Assembly (NCBI RefSeq): GCF_004364865.1
Contig: NZ_SOAU01000001.1
Coordinates: forward strand, 4,372,001 to 4,436,000
Reading direction: 5' to 3'
Source: Ilumatobacter fluminis
GTDB taxonomy: Bacteria; Actinomycetota; Acidimicrobiia; Acidimicrobiales; Ilumatobacteraceae
DNA: 64,000 nt
The position numbers and the translations under genes are program-made. Numbering within the stretch: the stretch's first letter is position 1; each line of letters begins with the position of its first letter. Positions 25,552 through 34,723 of this stretch are shown piece after piece. The notes under the pieces are model-generated. The model saw nothing but the letters and a program-made list of their open reading frames with translations, did not search any database and had not been told where the DNA came from.

Positions 25552-26478
25552 TCAGGCGATCTGGATCACGCCGTAGCCGAGGAGTGTGCCGTCGCTGTTC
25601 TGCTCGAGGGTCAGCAGGTAGTCCTCATAACCCTCCGACGGGAAGACGTTGTCGTTCGCGATCGGCGTGTCCTGCACGCCGCGGTCGGCGTACTGCTCGT
25701 GGGTCGTGCAGATCTCGGTGGTGAACGCCTCCGGGAAGCCCCACTGCGAGATGACGCGGGACGTGCCGTCGGGATCGGTCACTGCGAAGTGGATGTGGAT
25801 CGTCCGGCCGGAGTACCAGCCGGGGAACACGGTGGCGAAGTTGACGCGACCGCTGGCATCGGTGGTGAGTTGTCCGCGGAAGTAGGTGCTCTGTTCGGCT
25901 TCGGCGTCGCCCGCGGTGCAGAAGTCGCCGGCGAAACGGTCGGCATCGTCGCTGCTGCTGGTGTCACCCGAGTAGATCCCTCGGACGTCGCAGTGCCACG
26001 CCTCGATCGTGTAGCCCTCGAGCGGGTTGCACTGCTCGTCGACGAGTCGGGCGCACAGCTGCATCGGGAGTCCGGTCTTGCCGAGCGAGATGTCCTCACC
26101 CGTGTCGGACTGGAAGTAGCAGGGCCCTTCCGTCGTGGCCGCCGTGAGTGCGACGGCGCACGTGGCGGCGGTGGCGAAGATCGAGTCGTCCGGGTAGTCG
26201 ACGGTGATCAAGTCGGTCCCACCCGACGCCCACGCCCCGGCGGTTGCCGTCGATGTCGTCCCGTCGACGCCGGCCGTCGTGCCGGTCGCGCTGTCGGCGT
26301 CGGCGTCCGTCGTGACGCTGGTCGACGAGGGGGCAGCGGTGCCGCTGGTACCGCCGACGGTGTTCGTGCCGGTGGACGAGGCGGCCCCGTCGCCACCGCA
26401 CGAGGCGAGGAAGGCAACCGCAGGAGCGGCCAGCAGGCCGGTCACGACGCTGCGTCGGGAGAGGGTCCGAGGTGTCAT
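25552..26478 (-). CDS. Secreted intradiol ring-cleavage dioxygenase-like lipoprotein
   Basis: The protein has 308 residues. Its N-terminus has twin arginines, a hydrophobic core and lipobox ASC (Cys27), followed by a long Ser/Thr-rich linker. The C-terminal half matches the intradiol dioxygenase fold: DVRGIYSGD, FATVFPGWYSGRTIHIHFAV gives the HxH iron ligands, and YSGR a tyrosine. Such exported paralogues of protocatechuate dioxygenase are common in actinobacteria, and their substrates are mostly unknown. TAGCAT eight bases before the ATG is a likely -10 box. Confidence 0.85.
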   Translation of the reverse strand: MTPRTLSRRSVVTGLLAAPAVAFLASCGGDGAASSTGTNTVGGTSGTAAPSSTSVTTDADADSATGTTAGVDGTTSTATAGAWASGGTDLITVDYPDDSIFATAATCAVALTAATTEGPCYFQSDTGEDISLGKTGLPMQLCARLVDEQCNPLEGYTIEAWHCDVRGIYSGDTSSSDDADRFAGDFCTAGDAEAEQSTYFRGQLTTDASGRVNFATVFPGWYSGRTIHIHFAVTDPDGTSRVISQWGFPEAFTTEICTTHEQYADRGVQDTPIANDNVFPSEGYEDYLLTLEQNSDGTLLGYGVIQIA

Positions 26479-26576
26479 GGACGCCGATGCTACGGACGCC
26501 TTCTCCGAACGGACCGTGACGAACCTCAGAGCTCGCCGTGAGTTCTCGCACGGGCCACGATGGGCCCGCCGACGAA

Positions 26577-27449
26577 TCAGCCCGGCGTGATCCGTCCGCC
26601 GGTGACGGCGATCGACTCACCGGTGATGTAGGTGGACTCGTCGGAGTCGAGGAAGACGTAGGCGGGCGCCAGTTCGGCCGGCTGCGCAGGACGGCCGAGC
26701 GGCGTGTCCTCGCCGAACCCGTCCACCTTCGCCGACGGCATGGTCGCCGGGATCAGCGGCGTCCACACCGGTCCCGGAGCCACGGCGTTCACGCGGATGC
26801 CTCGTTCGGCGAGTTCGGTCGACGCCGACTTCACGATGTTGGTGAGCGCCCCCTTCGTCGCCGCATAGTCGAGCAGCTCGGGGCTGGGCGACGTCGCCTG
26901 GATCGAGCTGGTCACGATGATCGACGCGCCCGGCTGCAGATGGTCGAGGGCTGCCTGCATCGTCCAGACCGTGTGGAACACGTTGGTCTCGAAGGTGCGC
27001 CGGAGCTGCTCCTCGGTGAGGTCGACGATCGACTCCAGCGCCATCTGGTACGCGGCGTTGCAGACGACGATGTCGACGCCGCCCAACTCGGCGACCGTGC
27101 GCTCGACCGCAGCGTGACAGGCGTCGCGAGAGCGCAGATCGGCCTCGATCGCGACTGCGGAACGGCCGGCGTCCCGGACCAGACCGGAGGTCGCATCGGC
27201 GTCGGCGCGCTCCTCGGGCAGGTACGTGAACGCGACGTCGGCACCCTCACGAGCGAACGCCAATGCGACGGCCCGACCGATCCCGGAGTCACCGCCGGTG
27301 ACGAGCGCGCGGCGGCCGTTCAGCCGATCGCTCCCTCGGTAGATCTCCTCGCCGTGGTCGGGAGTGGGATCGAGTTCGGTCGTCGATCCCGGATGTTCGA
27401 TCTGCTGGGCGTCGGGCACAGCGCCGTCTCGTGGGTCCGTCATCGTCAT
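26577..27449 (-). CDS. SDR-family oxidoreductase (YghA/glucose-dehydrogenase-like)
   Basis: This 290-residue Rossmann enzyme has the cofactor motif VTGGDSGIGRAVA, VCNAAYQ, the active Ser in VTSSIQA, and Tyr and Lys in LDYAATKGAL. The N-terminal extension with PDHGEEIYRGSDRLNGR is typical of YghA-like long SDRs, often linked to stress or envelope functions. The start is placed at MTMTDPRDG (27449), as the open frame further upstream has no SDR features. The substrate is unknown. Confidence 0.9.
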   Translation of the reverse strand: MTMTDPRDGAVPDAQQIEHPGSTTELDPTPDHGEEIYRGSDRLNGRRALVTGGDSGIGRAVALAFAREGADVAFTYLPEERADADATSGLVRDAGRSAVAIEADLRSRDACHAAVERTVAELGGVDIVVCNAAYQMALESIVDLTEEQLRRTFETNVFHTVWTMQAALDHLQPGASIIVTSSIQATSPSPELLDYAATKGALTNIVKSASTELAERGIRVNAVAPGPVWTPLIPATMPSAKVDGFGEDTPLGRPAQPAELAPAYVFLDSDESTYITGESIAVTGGRITPG

Positions 27450-27498
27450 GTCGTTCACGTACCCGCTCGCCGGAGCGGTAATCACCGGAGCCGGGTGT

Positions 27499-28638
27499 TC
27501 ACACTGGCGGGTGACGAGGCGCGCCGACCGCCAGGACGGCGATGTCGTCCTGGGCCGACAGGCTCTGGGCGGCAGCTTCATGCATGAGTTCGTCGATGGC
27601 GCCCATGGTGCGGTCGAGCGACGTCGACCCGACGAGTCGTTCGACCAAGTCGTCGTCGGACATACGCGGTCGGCGCGACTCGATGAGTCCGTCGGTGAAC
27701 AACACCAGGTGGTCGCCGGGTGAGAGCGGCACCTCGACGATCGGCGGCGTCACGAACTCGGGGATCATGCCGAGCAGGCGACCGTGACCGACGGGTCGGT
27801 CGACGGATCCGTCGGCGCGCACCACGACCGGTGCCGGGTGGCCGGCGTTGACGAACTGCACGTCGAGCCCGTCAGCGGCCTCCCGTCGTGAGACGTGGCC
27901 GAACACCGCCGAGCAGTACGCCGTTCCCGGCGTGGTCGTGAGGGCGTCGTGCAACCAGGCCAGCACGCGTGCCGGTCGTTGGAGGTGCAAGCCGGCGACT
28001 CGCAGCGTGTGCCGGGCGATGACCATCGTCGCCACGGCGTCGAGGTCGTGGCCGCAGACGTCGCCGATGAAGAAGCCGCAACGATCGTCGGACACTGCGA
28101 AGACGTCGACGAAGTCACCGCCGATGTCGAGCGGCGGGGTCACGGACGCGTAGCGGGTGGCGGCATCGACCCAGTCGACATGCAGCGCCGTCGTCGGCAG
28201 AGCGTGGTGTTGAAGCCGGTCGAGTGCCGCGGTCATGCGTTCGCGTTGTTCGAACTCCGTCGTCACGTCGAGGAACTGGGTCACGACGACGGTGTCGTCA
28301 CCGTCGGCGAAGAGGCGGCTGTCGATCGACAGCCACGTGTACGAGCCGTCGTCGACTCGAACACCCATCGTCGCGCCGACCACGTCGCGTCCCGACGCCA
28401 GCGCTCGCATGGCGGGATGGTCCTCGCCGGCGAGGGGACGACGTCGAGCGTCGACGGCCTCCCACCTCGGATCGAGCGACGTCACGCCGGTGAGTTCGTC
28501 GGCGGTCATCTTCAGTCGTCGGAGCGCGGACGCGTTGAAGTCGATGATCGATCCGTCGGCGGCTTGGACGACGACGCCTTCACGTTGGCGTTCGACGAGG
28601 GGCAGCGCGAGCCTCTCGAGCGGGCGGTCGGTGGTCAC
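27499..28638 (-). CDS. PAS-SpoIIE (PP2C-like) serine phosphatase
   Basis: The 379-residue protein has a PAS domain (about 15-125, with GVVVQAADGSIIDFNASALRR) and a SpoIIE/RsbU phosphatase domain (about 160-375). The latter shows LDIGGDFVDVF, GFFIGDVCGHDLDAVATM, VFTDGLIESR-like LVLFTDGLIES and SLSAQDDIAVLAVG. These phosphatases activate anti-anti-sigma factors in partner-switching stress pathways. No cognate kinase or STAS protein is adjacent. The GTG at 28638 is used because the longer frame would begin inside the palindrome at 28681-28721. Confidence 0.87.
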   Translation of the reverse strand: MTTDRPLERLALPLVERQREGVVVQAADGSIIDFNASALRRLKMTADELTGVTSLDPRWEAVDARRRPLAGEDHPAMRALASGRDVVGATMGVRVDDGSYTWLSIDSRLFADGDDTVVVTQFLDVTTEFEQRERMTAALDRLQHHALPTTALHVDWVDAATRYASVTPPLDIGGDFVDVFAVSDDRCGFFIGDVCGHDLDAVATMVIARHTLRVAGLHLQRPARVLAWLHDALTTTPGTAYCSAVFGHVSRREAADGLDVQFVNAGHPAPVVVRADGSVDRPVGHGRLLGMIPEFVTPPIVEVPLSPGDHLVLFTDGLIESRRPRMSDDDLVERLVGSTSLDRTMGAIDELMHEAAAQSLSAQDDIAVLAVGAPRHPPV

Positions 28639-28680
28639 GGTGACGCACAACCTAGGTCGACCCAACCCATCCGGGCGACT

Positions 28681-28721
28681 GCGTGAACAATTTGCGCACC
28701 TGGTGCGCAAGTTGTTCACGC
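28681..28721. terminator. 41-bp near-perfect palindrome after hmgA
   Basis: Twenty-base arms (28681-28700 and 28702-28721) around a single central base differ by one G-T pair; the cores are TTGCGCACC and GGTGCGCAA. It lies between the hmgA stop (28747) and the phosphatase start, both on the minus strand. A transcription terminator is most likely; a regulator-binding palindrome is possible. Confidence 0.6.
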
Positions 28722-28746
28722 CTTGGTGGGTTCTGGGACGTGAGGG

Positions 28747-29934
28747 TCAGCGGTTCCAGGAGGTCCAGTAGGTCTCGTCGGCGACGTGGCGGGCGGCGTC
28801 GGTGAGGCGGAGGGGGCGGAAGGTGTCGAGCATGACGGCGGTCTCGCCCGTGCGGTCCTGGTCGACGCTCGCCTCGAAGCTGCCGGGTTGCGGGCCGTGC
28901 ACGAAACCGGCCGGGTGGTACGAGATCGACCCGATACCGATGCCCGATCCGGCCCGGCTCATGAAGTTGCCGTCGCTGTAGAACAGCACCTCGTCGGAGT
29001 CGGTGTTGGCGTGGTGGTACGGCACCTTCACAGCATCGGGGTGGAAGTCGTAGAGGCGTGGCACGAACGAACACACCACGAACCCGGGCCCCTCGAACGT
29101 CTGGTGGACCGGCGGTGGCTGGTGCAGGCTGCCCACGATCGGTTCGAAGTCGGAGATGGCGAGCGCCCACGGGAAGAGCTGGCCGTCCCACCCGACGACG
29201 TCGAAGGGATGTTGGCGGTGGACGTGCCGGCTGAGGCCCGAGCGAGTGCGCACGACGACGGGCACGTCGTCGCCGTCTTCGAGCAGCGGTGCATCGGGTG
29301 CCCGCAGGTCGCGCTCGCAGAAGGGCGCGTGTTCGAGGAACTGTCCGGCCGACGACAGGTACTTGTGCGGTGGGGCGACGTGGCCGCTGCTCTCGATGAC
29401 GAGCAACTCGAGCCGCTCGCCGCTCGTCCAGCGATGGGTGGTCGATGCCGGGACGACCACGTAGTCGCCCGCGGCGACCTCGAGCCGGCCGAACACCGAC
29501 TCGAGCACTGCGTCGCCCTGTTGGACGTAGACGAGTTCGTCGCCCGTCGCGTTGCGGTACAGCGTGCTCGTCCCGCCGGACGTCGACGACCACGACAGCC
29601 GGACGTCGTCGTTCGCGAGCAGCAGGTGACGATCGAGTACCGGATCGGCACCCGCAGCCAGTTCGCCGGTCCGCAGATGGCGCGGCGTCAACGGGTGGTC
29701 GGGCGTCGCCACGGCGGCCGAGCCGCCGGACCCATCGGCCGCGTCGACCGACTCGACCGCCTCGATCGCCGACAGTGCCGAGGGCGAGTGCCGGTGGTAC
29801 AGCAGCGACGAGCGTGACGAGAAGCCCTCCTGCCCCATCAGCTCCTCGTGGAAGCGATGCCCGTCACCGTCGCGGAACACCGTGTGCCGCTTACGGGGAA
29901 CGTCACCGACGCGGTGGTAGTACGGCATGGTCAC
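28747..29934 (-). CDS. hmgA: Homogentisate 1,2-dioxygenase
   Basis: This 395-residue cupin enzyme cleaves homogentisate to maleylacetoacetate in tyrosine catabolism. Seen are YHRVGDVPRKRH at the N-terminus, RLELLVIESSGHV, FPWALAISDFEPIVG, YHHANTDSDEVLFYSDG and SISYHPAGFVHGPQPG; the last two supply His and Glu iron ligands. It is shorter than the about 440-residue mammalian and Pseudomonas enzymes but keeps the core. The ATG overlaps the fahA stop (ATGA). It is the last gene of hpd-fahA-hmgA. Confidence 0.93.
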   Translation of the reverse strand: MTMPYYHRVGDVPRKRHTVFRDGDGHRFHEELMGQEGFSSRSSLLYHRHSPSALSAIEAVESVDAADGSGGSAAVATPDHPLTPRHLRTGELAAGADPVLDRHLLLANDDVRLSWSSTSGGTSTLYRNATGDELVYVQQGDAVLESVFGRLEVAAGDYVVVPASTTHRWTSGERLELLVIESSGHVAPPHKYLSSAGQFLEHAPFCERDLRAPDAPLLEDGDDVPVVVRTRSGLSRHVHRQHPFDVVGWDGQLFPWALAISDFEPIVGSLHQPPPVHQTFEGPGFVVCSFVPRLYDFHPDAVKVPYHHANTDSDEVLFYSDGNFMSRAGSGIGIGSISYHPAGFVHGPQPGSFEASVDQDRTGETAVMLDTFRPLRLTDAARHVADETYWTSWNR

Positions 29935-31196
29935 TGGCCTCCGTGGGGTTGGTGGGGTGCGGGGTGGGGTTCGATGATGGTGCCGGCGACGGTGCCGAGC
30001 CCGATGCGTGTGGCCGGGTCGGCGCCGGCCCAGCCACGCAGTTCGACCCGATCCCCGTCGAGCAGGAAGGTGCGCTCGGTGCCGTCGGGGAGGGCGATCG
30101 GCCGGTCACCGTTGGCGGACAGTTCGATGAAGCTGCCTTCGGTGCCGGGGGTCGGGCCCGACACGGTTCCCGACGCGAACAGGTCGCCCGGCTCGGTCGA
30201 CGCGCCGTTCACCGTCAGATGGGCGAGCTGCTGCGCCGGCGTCCAGTACATGTCGGCGAAGCCGGTCGAGCTGAAACGGACCGGCGATTGGCCGGCAGCG
30301 CGCATCGCGGCCGAGTCGAGCCACACCTCGAGGTGCAGATCGAGGCCCCACGGCGCGTCGGTCGAGAGATACTCGGCGGGCGGCGGCTCCTGCTCGGGCG
30401 GCACGACCCGGAACGGTTCGAGCGCTTCGAACGAGACGAGCCAGGGAGACACCGAGGTCGCGAAGCTCTTTCCGAGGAACGGTCCGAGCGGTTGGTACTC
30501 GTACGCCTGGATGTCGCGCGCCGACCAGTCGTTGACGAGGCAGATGCCGTACAGGTGGTCGGCGGCAGCGCCGATGGGGATCGGCGCGCCGATCTCGTTG
30601 CCGACGCCGACGACGGTGCCGACCTCGAGTTCGATGTCGAGTCGTGTGCTCGGCCCCACCACGGGTTCGCCGTCGATCAGCCGATAGCCGACCGGTCGCC
30701 GGATCGGGGTGCCGTCGGCGACGAGCGTTCCGGTGCGGCCGTGGTAGCCGATCGGGACGCGCCGCCAGTGGGGCATGAGCGCGTCGCCGTCGGGTCGGAA
30801 CATGCGGCCGAGGTTCGTGGCGTGATGGATCGACGAGTAGAAGTCGACGTAGTCGGTCGGCGCGACCGGGACGCCCATCGTCAGCTCGGATCGGGCCACC
30901 ACGTGCTCGCGGTCGGTGGGGAGCCGGCCGTCGATCGCCTCGCGCACTCGGGCGCGTACCGCTCGCCACGTGTCGGGGCCTGCGGCGAGGTACCGGTTCA
31001 GGTTCGGGTCGGCGAACACACCCGGTTCGAGGTCGAGTCCGTCGAAGACACCGGCGTGGTGCATCCCGTCGAGGTCGATCGCATGATCGCCGATCGCCAC
31101 CCAGGCGCGCCGACGGTTGTCGCCAGGGTGCCCGACACCGAACGGCAGGTTGGTGACGGGGAACGGCGAACCGTCGGGAACGGGGACCGCCTCCAT
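29931..31196 (-). CDS. fahA: Fumarylacetoacetase
   Basis: The 421-residue hydrolase cleaves fumarylacetoacetate to fumarate and acetoacetate. The N-terminal SH3-like part holds LPFGVGHPG, and the catalytic part has YVDFYSSIHHATNLGRMFRP, LVNDWSARDIQAYEYQPLGPF and LGKSFATSVSPW, which include the metal Asp and active Lys. The start codon shares a base with the hpd stop (TGATG), indicating coupled translation. A maleylacetoacetate isomerase is not in the window. Confidence 0.95.
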   Translation of the reverse strand: MEAVPVPDGSPFPVTNLPFGVGHPGDNRRRAWVAIGDHAIDLDGMHHAGVFDGLDLEPGVFADPNLNRYLAAGPDTWRAVRARVREAIDGRLPTDREHVVARSELTMGVPVAPTDYVDFYSSIHHATNLGRMFRPDGDALMPHWRRVPIGYHGRTGTLVADGTPIRRPVGYRLIDGEPVVGPSTRLDIELEVGTVVGVGNEIGAPIPIGAAADHLYGICLVNDWSARDIQAYEYQPLGPFLGKSFATSVSPWLVSFEALEPFRVVPPEQEPPPAEYLSTDAPWGLDLHLEVWLDSAAMRAAGQSPVRFSSTGFADMYWTPAQQLAHLTVNGASTEPGDLFASGTVSGPTPGTEGSFIELSANGDRPIALPDGTERTFLLDGDRVELRGWAGADPATRIGLGTVAGTIIEPHPAPHQPHGGQ

Positions 31197-32314
31197 CAGA
31201 GGTTGCCGCGCCGCTCCTGCTCGCGCTCGATCGATTCGAAGAGCGCTTTGAAGTTGCCTTCGCCGAAGCCGCGAGCTCCGCCGCGCTGGATGATCTCGAC
31301 GAAGACCGTCGGTCGGTCGCTCACCGGCTCGGAGAAGAGCTGGAGCAGATGGCCGTCGGGTTCGTGATCGACGAGGATGCCGAGCCGGCGGATCTCGTCC
31401 CACGGCAGATCGAGGAAGCCGAGCCGTTCCGTGACGTCGTCGTAGTAGGCGTCGTTGGCTTCGAGGAAGCGCACCCCTCGTGCTCGCAGCGATCCGATCG
31501 ACTGGACGATGTCGCCGGTGCGGAAGGCGAGGTGCTGCACGCCCGGGCCGCGGTACGTGTCGATGTACTCCTGGATCTGGCTCTTGCGGCGCCCCTCGGC
31601 CGGTTCGTTGAGGGGCATCACGATGTTGTTCCCGTTCCACACGACGGTCGAGCGGAGCGCCGAGAACTCGGTGGCGATCTGCGACTCGTCGAAGTGGCGG
31701 AGCTGGGTGAAGCCCATGACCTCTTCGTAGAACGACACCCACTCGTCGAGGTGGTGTTCTTCGACGTTGCCGACGACGTGGTCGATGTCGACGAGGCCGA
31801 CCTCGGGACCGGCGGGCATCGGCGGCACGCCGTCGCGTTCGAACCCGGGGCAGTAGTAGCCGGCGTAGTCGCGGCGGTCGACGAAGGTGTGCTTCGTCTC
31901 GCCGTAGGTGGCGACCGACGACAGGCGCAGCACGCCGAAGTCGTCGCGCAGTTCATACGGCTCGTCGACGGGGCGGGCGCCACGGGCGATCGCCGCTTCG
32001 TAGGTGGCGGTGGCGTCGTCGACGACGAAGGCGAGATCGTGGGCGCCGTCGCCGTGCTGGCGGACGTGGTTCCAGATCGGTGACTCGGGGGTGAGGCCCG
32101 ACGTGACGACGAGGCGGATGTTGCCCTGCTCGAGCAGGTACGACGCACGGTCGGCGACGCCCGTCTCCGGTCCGGCGTACGCGGTGACGGTGAAGCCGAA
32201 CGAGCCCGACAGGAAACCCGCCATGGCCCGGGCGTTGCCGACCCAGAACTCGATCGAGTCCCAGCCGGTCAGGCGTGCGGCGGGTGTGGTGGCTGCAGGT
32301 GCGGTGTCGGTCAC
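31196..32314 (-). CDS. hpd: 4-hydroxyphenylpyruvate dioxygenase
   Basis: This 372-residue non-heme iron dioxygenase has two vicinal-oxygen-chelate domains. Ligands are visible in VGLVDIDHVVGNV (His), GVQHLAFRTGDI (His) and PTVFVEIIQRGG (Glu), and the C-terminal FGEGNFKALFESIE helix gates the active site. It makes homogentisate from hydroxyphenylpyruvate. The GTG at 32314 follows a strong GGGGGA ribosome site. It leads the tyrosine operon, divergent from an Lrp regulator. Confidence 0.96.
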   Translation of the reverse strand: MTDTAPAATTPAARLTGWDSIEFWVGNARAMAGFLSGSFGFTVTAYAGPETGVADRASYLLEQGNIRLVVTSGLTPESPIWNHVRQHGDGAHDLAFVVDDATATYEAAIARGARPVDEPYELRDDFGVLRLSSVATYGETKHTFVDRRDYAGYYCPGFERDGVPPMPAGPEVGLVDIDHVVGNVEEHHLDEWVSFYEEVMGFTQLRHFDESQIATEFSALRSTVVWNGNNIVMPLNEPAEGRRKSQIQEYIDTYRGPGVQHLAFRTGDIVQSIGSLRARGVRFLEANDAYYDDVTERLGFLDLPWDEIRRLGILVDHEPDGHLLQLFSEPVSDRPTVFVEIIQRGGARGFGEGNFKALFESIEREQERRGNL

Positions 32315-32330
32315 GATGTCCCCCTGGGTG

Positions 32331-32352
32331 GATCGGTTCGGTGATCGGTTCG
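32331..32352. promoter_or_regulatory. Direct repeat in the hpd/Lrp control region
   Basis: GATCGGTTCG occurs twice, at 32331-32340 and 32343-32352, with two bases between, so the repeat lies on one helical face roughly every 12 bp. It is 17 bases upstream of the hpd start and could be an operator for the divergent Lrp protein. Confidence 0.4.
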
Positions 32353-32392
32353 AACTCCCAGTCTCGGATCGGGCGATTGATCGGCGCAATAG

Positions 32393-32422
32393 TTCGACGA
32401 ATCTCTGTGCAGGTCGTACAGT
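32393..32422 (+). promoter_or_regulatory. Promoter of the Lrp regulator gene
   Basis: TTCGAC (32393-32398), 18 bases, TACAGT (32417-32422). The predicted transcript would start near 32430. TTCGACGAA at 32393-32401 is also a perfect 9-bp palindrome and may bind a regulator. Confidence 0.45.
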
Positions 32423-32455
32423 CGACAGCGAGTCGACATGGACGGAGTGGACAGA

Positions 32456-32914
32456 ATGATCGAACTCGACGACATCGACCGAGCGCTGCTCCGCATCCTG
32501 CGCGAGCAGCCGCGCACGCCGATCGCCGAGGTGGCGAGACTGGCGTCGGTCGCCCGCGGTACGGCGACCGCCCGCCTGGCGCGCATGGAAGAGGCCGGCG
32601 TGATCACCGGCTACGGACCCGACGTCGACGCGCGAGCGATCGGCTTCGGCGTGCTCGCCTTCGTCACGCTCGAGATCGCCCAGGGCCACGGCCCGTCGGT
32701 GGTCGACCATCTCGCCGCGATCTCCGAGGTGCTCGAGGTGCACGCGGTGACGGGACCGGGTGATCTGCTGTGCCGGATCGTCGCCCGGTCGAACGAACAT
32801 CTCGACGAGGTGCTGCAGGACGTGCTCTCGCTCCCGGGCGCCCGCCGCTCGGAGACCCACCTCGCCCTCGGCACCCGTTTCCACCGCACCGCTGCCGACC
32901 TCGCCATCCGCTGA
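32456..32914 (+). CDS. Lrp/AsnC-family regulator of tyrosine catabolism (probable)
   Basis: The product has 152 residues: winged helix (about 1-55, LDDIDRALLRILREQPRTPIAEVAR) and a RAM ligand-binding domain (about 65-150). It is divergent from hpd and is the natural candidate to control the operon in response to an aromatic amino acid or keto acid. An earlier in-frame ATG at 32438 exists, but GGAG lies eight bases before the ATG at 32456 and the Lrp domain begins there. The role is inferred from position. Confidence 0.85.
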   Translation: MIELDDIDRALLRILREQPRTPIAEVARLASVARGTATARLARMEEAGVITGYGPDVDARAIGFGVLAFVTLEIAQGHGPSVVDHLAAISEVLEVHAVTGPGDLLCRIVARSNEHLDEVLQDVLSLPGARRSETHLALGTRFHRTAADLAIR

Positions 32915-33020
32915 CGCCCCTGCCCTCCCCAGACCCCCGTTCATGTCGCGCTCAGTTCCGTCACCGGTACCTCAGACCGACATCAACATCCGGTAGGCGG
33001 TCGGTGGCGGGGTTCGTGGG

Positions 33021-34439
33021 ATGATCGCTCGGGTGCGGCAACCGAACATCGTGCTGATCAACTGCGACGACCTGGGGTACGGCGACCTCGGGTGCTACGG
33101 CTCGCAGCGCAACGACACCCCGACGCTCGACCGGCTCGCCGCCGAGGGGATGCGGTTCACCGACTTCTACATGGCGTCGCCGGTCTGCTCGCCGTCACGA
33201 GGAGCGATGCTCACCGGCTGCTACCCACCGCGCATCGGGTTCGGCTCGTTCGACGGGCTGCCGGTGCTGTTCCCCGGCCAGCGGCTCGGGCTCGACACCG
33301 GTGAGACGACGTTGGCGTCGATGCTGCGCGACGCCGGGTACGCGACGCAGCACGTCGGCAAGTGGCACTGCGGCGATCAGCCCGAGTTCCTGCCGACGCG
33401 GCACGGCTTCGACCACTCCTTCGGCATCCCGTACTCGAACGACATGGGCCGCCAGCACATGCCCGACGGCATGCCGAACTGGCCGGCCAAGCTCGCCGAG
33501 ATGGGGATCGCCATCGCCGACGAGTATCCGCCGCTGCCGCTCCTGCTCGACGACGAGGTGTTCGAGCAGCAGCCCGATCAGGCGTCGCTCACCGCCCGCT
33601 TCGCCGCCGAGTCGGTGCGGTTCATCCGGGCGAACCAGGACCGGCCCTTCTTCCTGTACCTGGCGCACATCTACGTGCACCTGCCGATCTACGTGCAGCA
33701 GCGGTTCGCCGATGCGTCGCACAACGGCGCGTACGGCGCTGCGGTGGCGAGCATCGATTGGACGACCGACGTGATCCTGACCGAGCTCCGCCGGTTGGGT
33801 CTCGACGAGGACACGATCGTGATCTTCACGAGCGACAACGGGTCGCGCGCTCGCGACGAGGGCGGGAGCAACGAACCGCTGCGCGGCGTGAAGGGCGAGA
33901 CGTGGGACGGTGGGTTGCGGGTGCCGTTCATCGTCCGGTGGCCGGGGCGCGTGCCGGCGGGCAGCGTGTGCTCGGCCGTGACGTCGGCGATCGACCTGCT
34001 GCCGACGTTCGCCTCGCTGGCTGGCGGCGCGTTGCCCGACCGCCCGATCGACGGGCACGACATCACCCCGCTGCTCGACGGCGCCGACGGCGACTCCGAT
34101 CGGGTGTTCGCGTACTACCGCGGGAACGCACTGGCGGCCGTGCGGCAGGGCCGATGGAAGCTGCACGTGGCTCGGGGCGACGAGTCGGTGGAGGAGCTGT
34201 ACGACCTGGTCGACGACGTCGGTGAGACGAACGATGTCTCCGGCGAGCAACCCGATGTGGTCGCGGCGTTGTCGGCGATCGCCGAGTCGATCCGGGCCGA
34301 CCTCGGCGACGACCGGTTGGGCGTCGACGGTCCGGGCCGTCGATCGGCGGGCGTGGTCGACGCCCCCTCACCGCTCACCACCTACGACCCCGGCCACCCC
34401 TACTTCGCCAACGAGTACGACCTCAGCGACCGAGGCTGA
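33021..34439 (+). CDS. Sulfatase (formylglycine-dependent arylsulfatase family)
   Basis: This 472-residue alkaline-phosphatase-fold hydrolase has the metal site NIVLINCDDLGYGDLGCYG and the maturation motif CSPSR (Cys56, Pro58, Arg60), where Cys becomes formylglycine. It also has HVGKWHCG and FTSDNGSR. It removes sulfate from an organic ester, perhaps a sulfated sugar. No signal peptide is seen. The formylglycine-generating enzyme is not nearby. Family C copy 3 begins one base after the stop. Confidence 0.93.
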   Translation: MIARVRQPNIVLINCDDLGYGDLGCYGSQRNDTPTLDRLAAEGMRFTDFYMASPVCSPSRGAMLTGCYPPRIGFGSFDGLPVLFPGQRLGLDTGETTLASMLRDAGYATQHVGKWHCGDQPEFLPTRHGFDHSFGIPYSNDMGRQHMPDGMPNWPAKLAEMGIAIADEYPPLPLLLDDEVFEQQPDQASLTARFAAESVRFIRANQDRPFFLYLAHIYVHLPIYVQQRFADASHNGAYGAAVASIDWTTDVILTELRRLGLDEDTIVIFTSDNGSRARDEGGSNEPLRGVKGETWDGGLRVPFIVRWPGRVPAGSVCSAVTSAIDLLPTFASLAGGALPDRPIDGHDITPLLDGADGDSDRVFAYYRGNALAAVRQGRWKLHVARGDESVEELYDLVDDVGETNDVSGEQPDVVAALSAIAESIRADLGDDRLGVDGPGRRSAGVVDAPSPLTTYDPGHPYFANEYDLSDRG

Positions 34440-34440
34440 C

Positions 34441-34700
34441 CCCGGGTCGGGTGTCGTACGGAACGCCGAGGCGCAGCCGAGGCGTTTCGGGAGATCACCC
34501 GACCCGGACGCGCACCCTGGTCACCGGAGTCGGGTGATCTCCGGAAACGTCGACTCCGTCGCCGTTCCCTCCGACACCCGACCCGATTCCTCTTCGTCGC
34601 CGTTCCCTCCGACATCGGACCCGGTTCGTCTCCGTCGCCGTTCCCTCCGACATCGGACCCGGTTCGTCTCCGTCATCGTTTCCGGCACCTGACCCGGTTC
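34441..34700. repeat. Family C palindrome, copy 3, with right-half tandem units
   Basis: The core palindrome is at 34441-34585. It is followed by three degenerate right-half units, two of them with CGTTCCCTCCGACATCGGACCC and the last with the altered GTTTCCGGCACCTGACCC, up to 34700. So this copy has expanded on its right side while copies 2 and 4 expanded on the left. The 284-bp gap between the sulfatase and 34724 is essentially all repeat. Confidence 0.88.
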
Positions 34701-34723
34701 GTCGTCGGCCGTTAGGGTGGGGT

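Noticed and set aside
28639-28719. Longer N-terminus of the SpoIIE phosphatase starting at 28719
   Set aside because: It would begin inside the 41-bp palindrome, and the PAS domain begins after the GTG at 28638.
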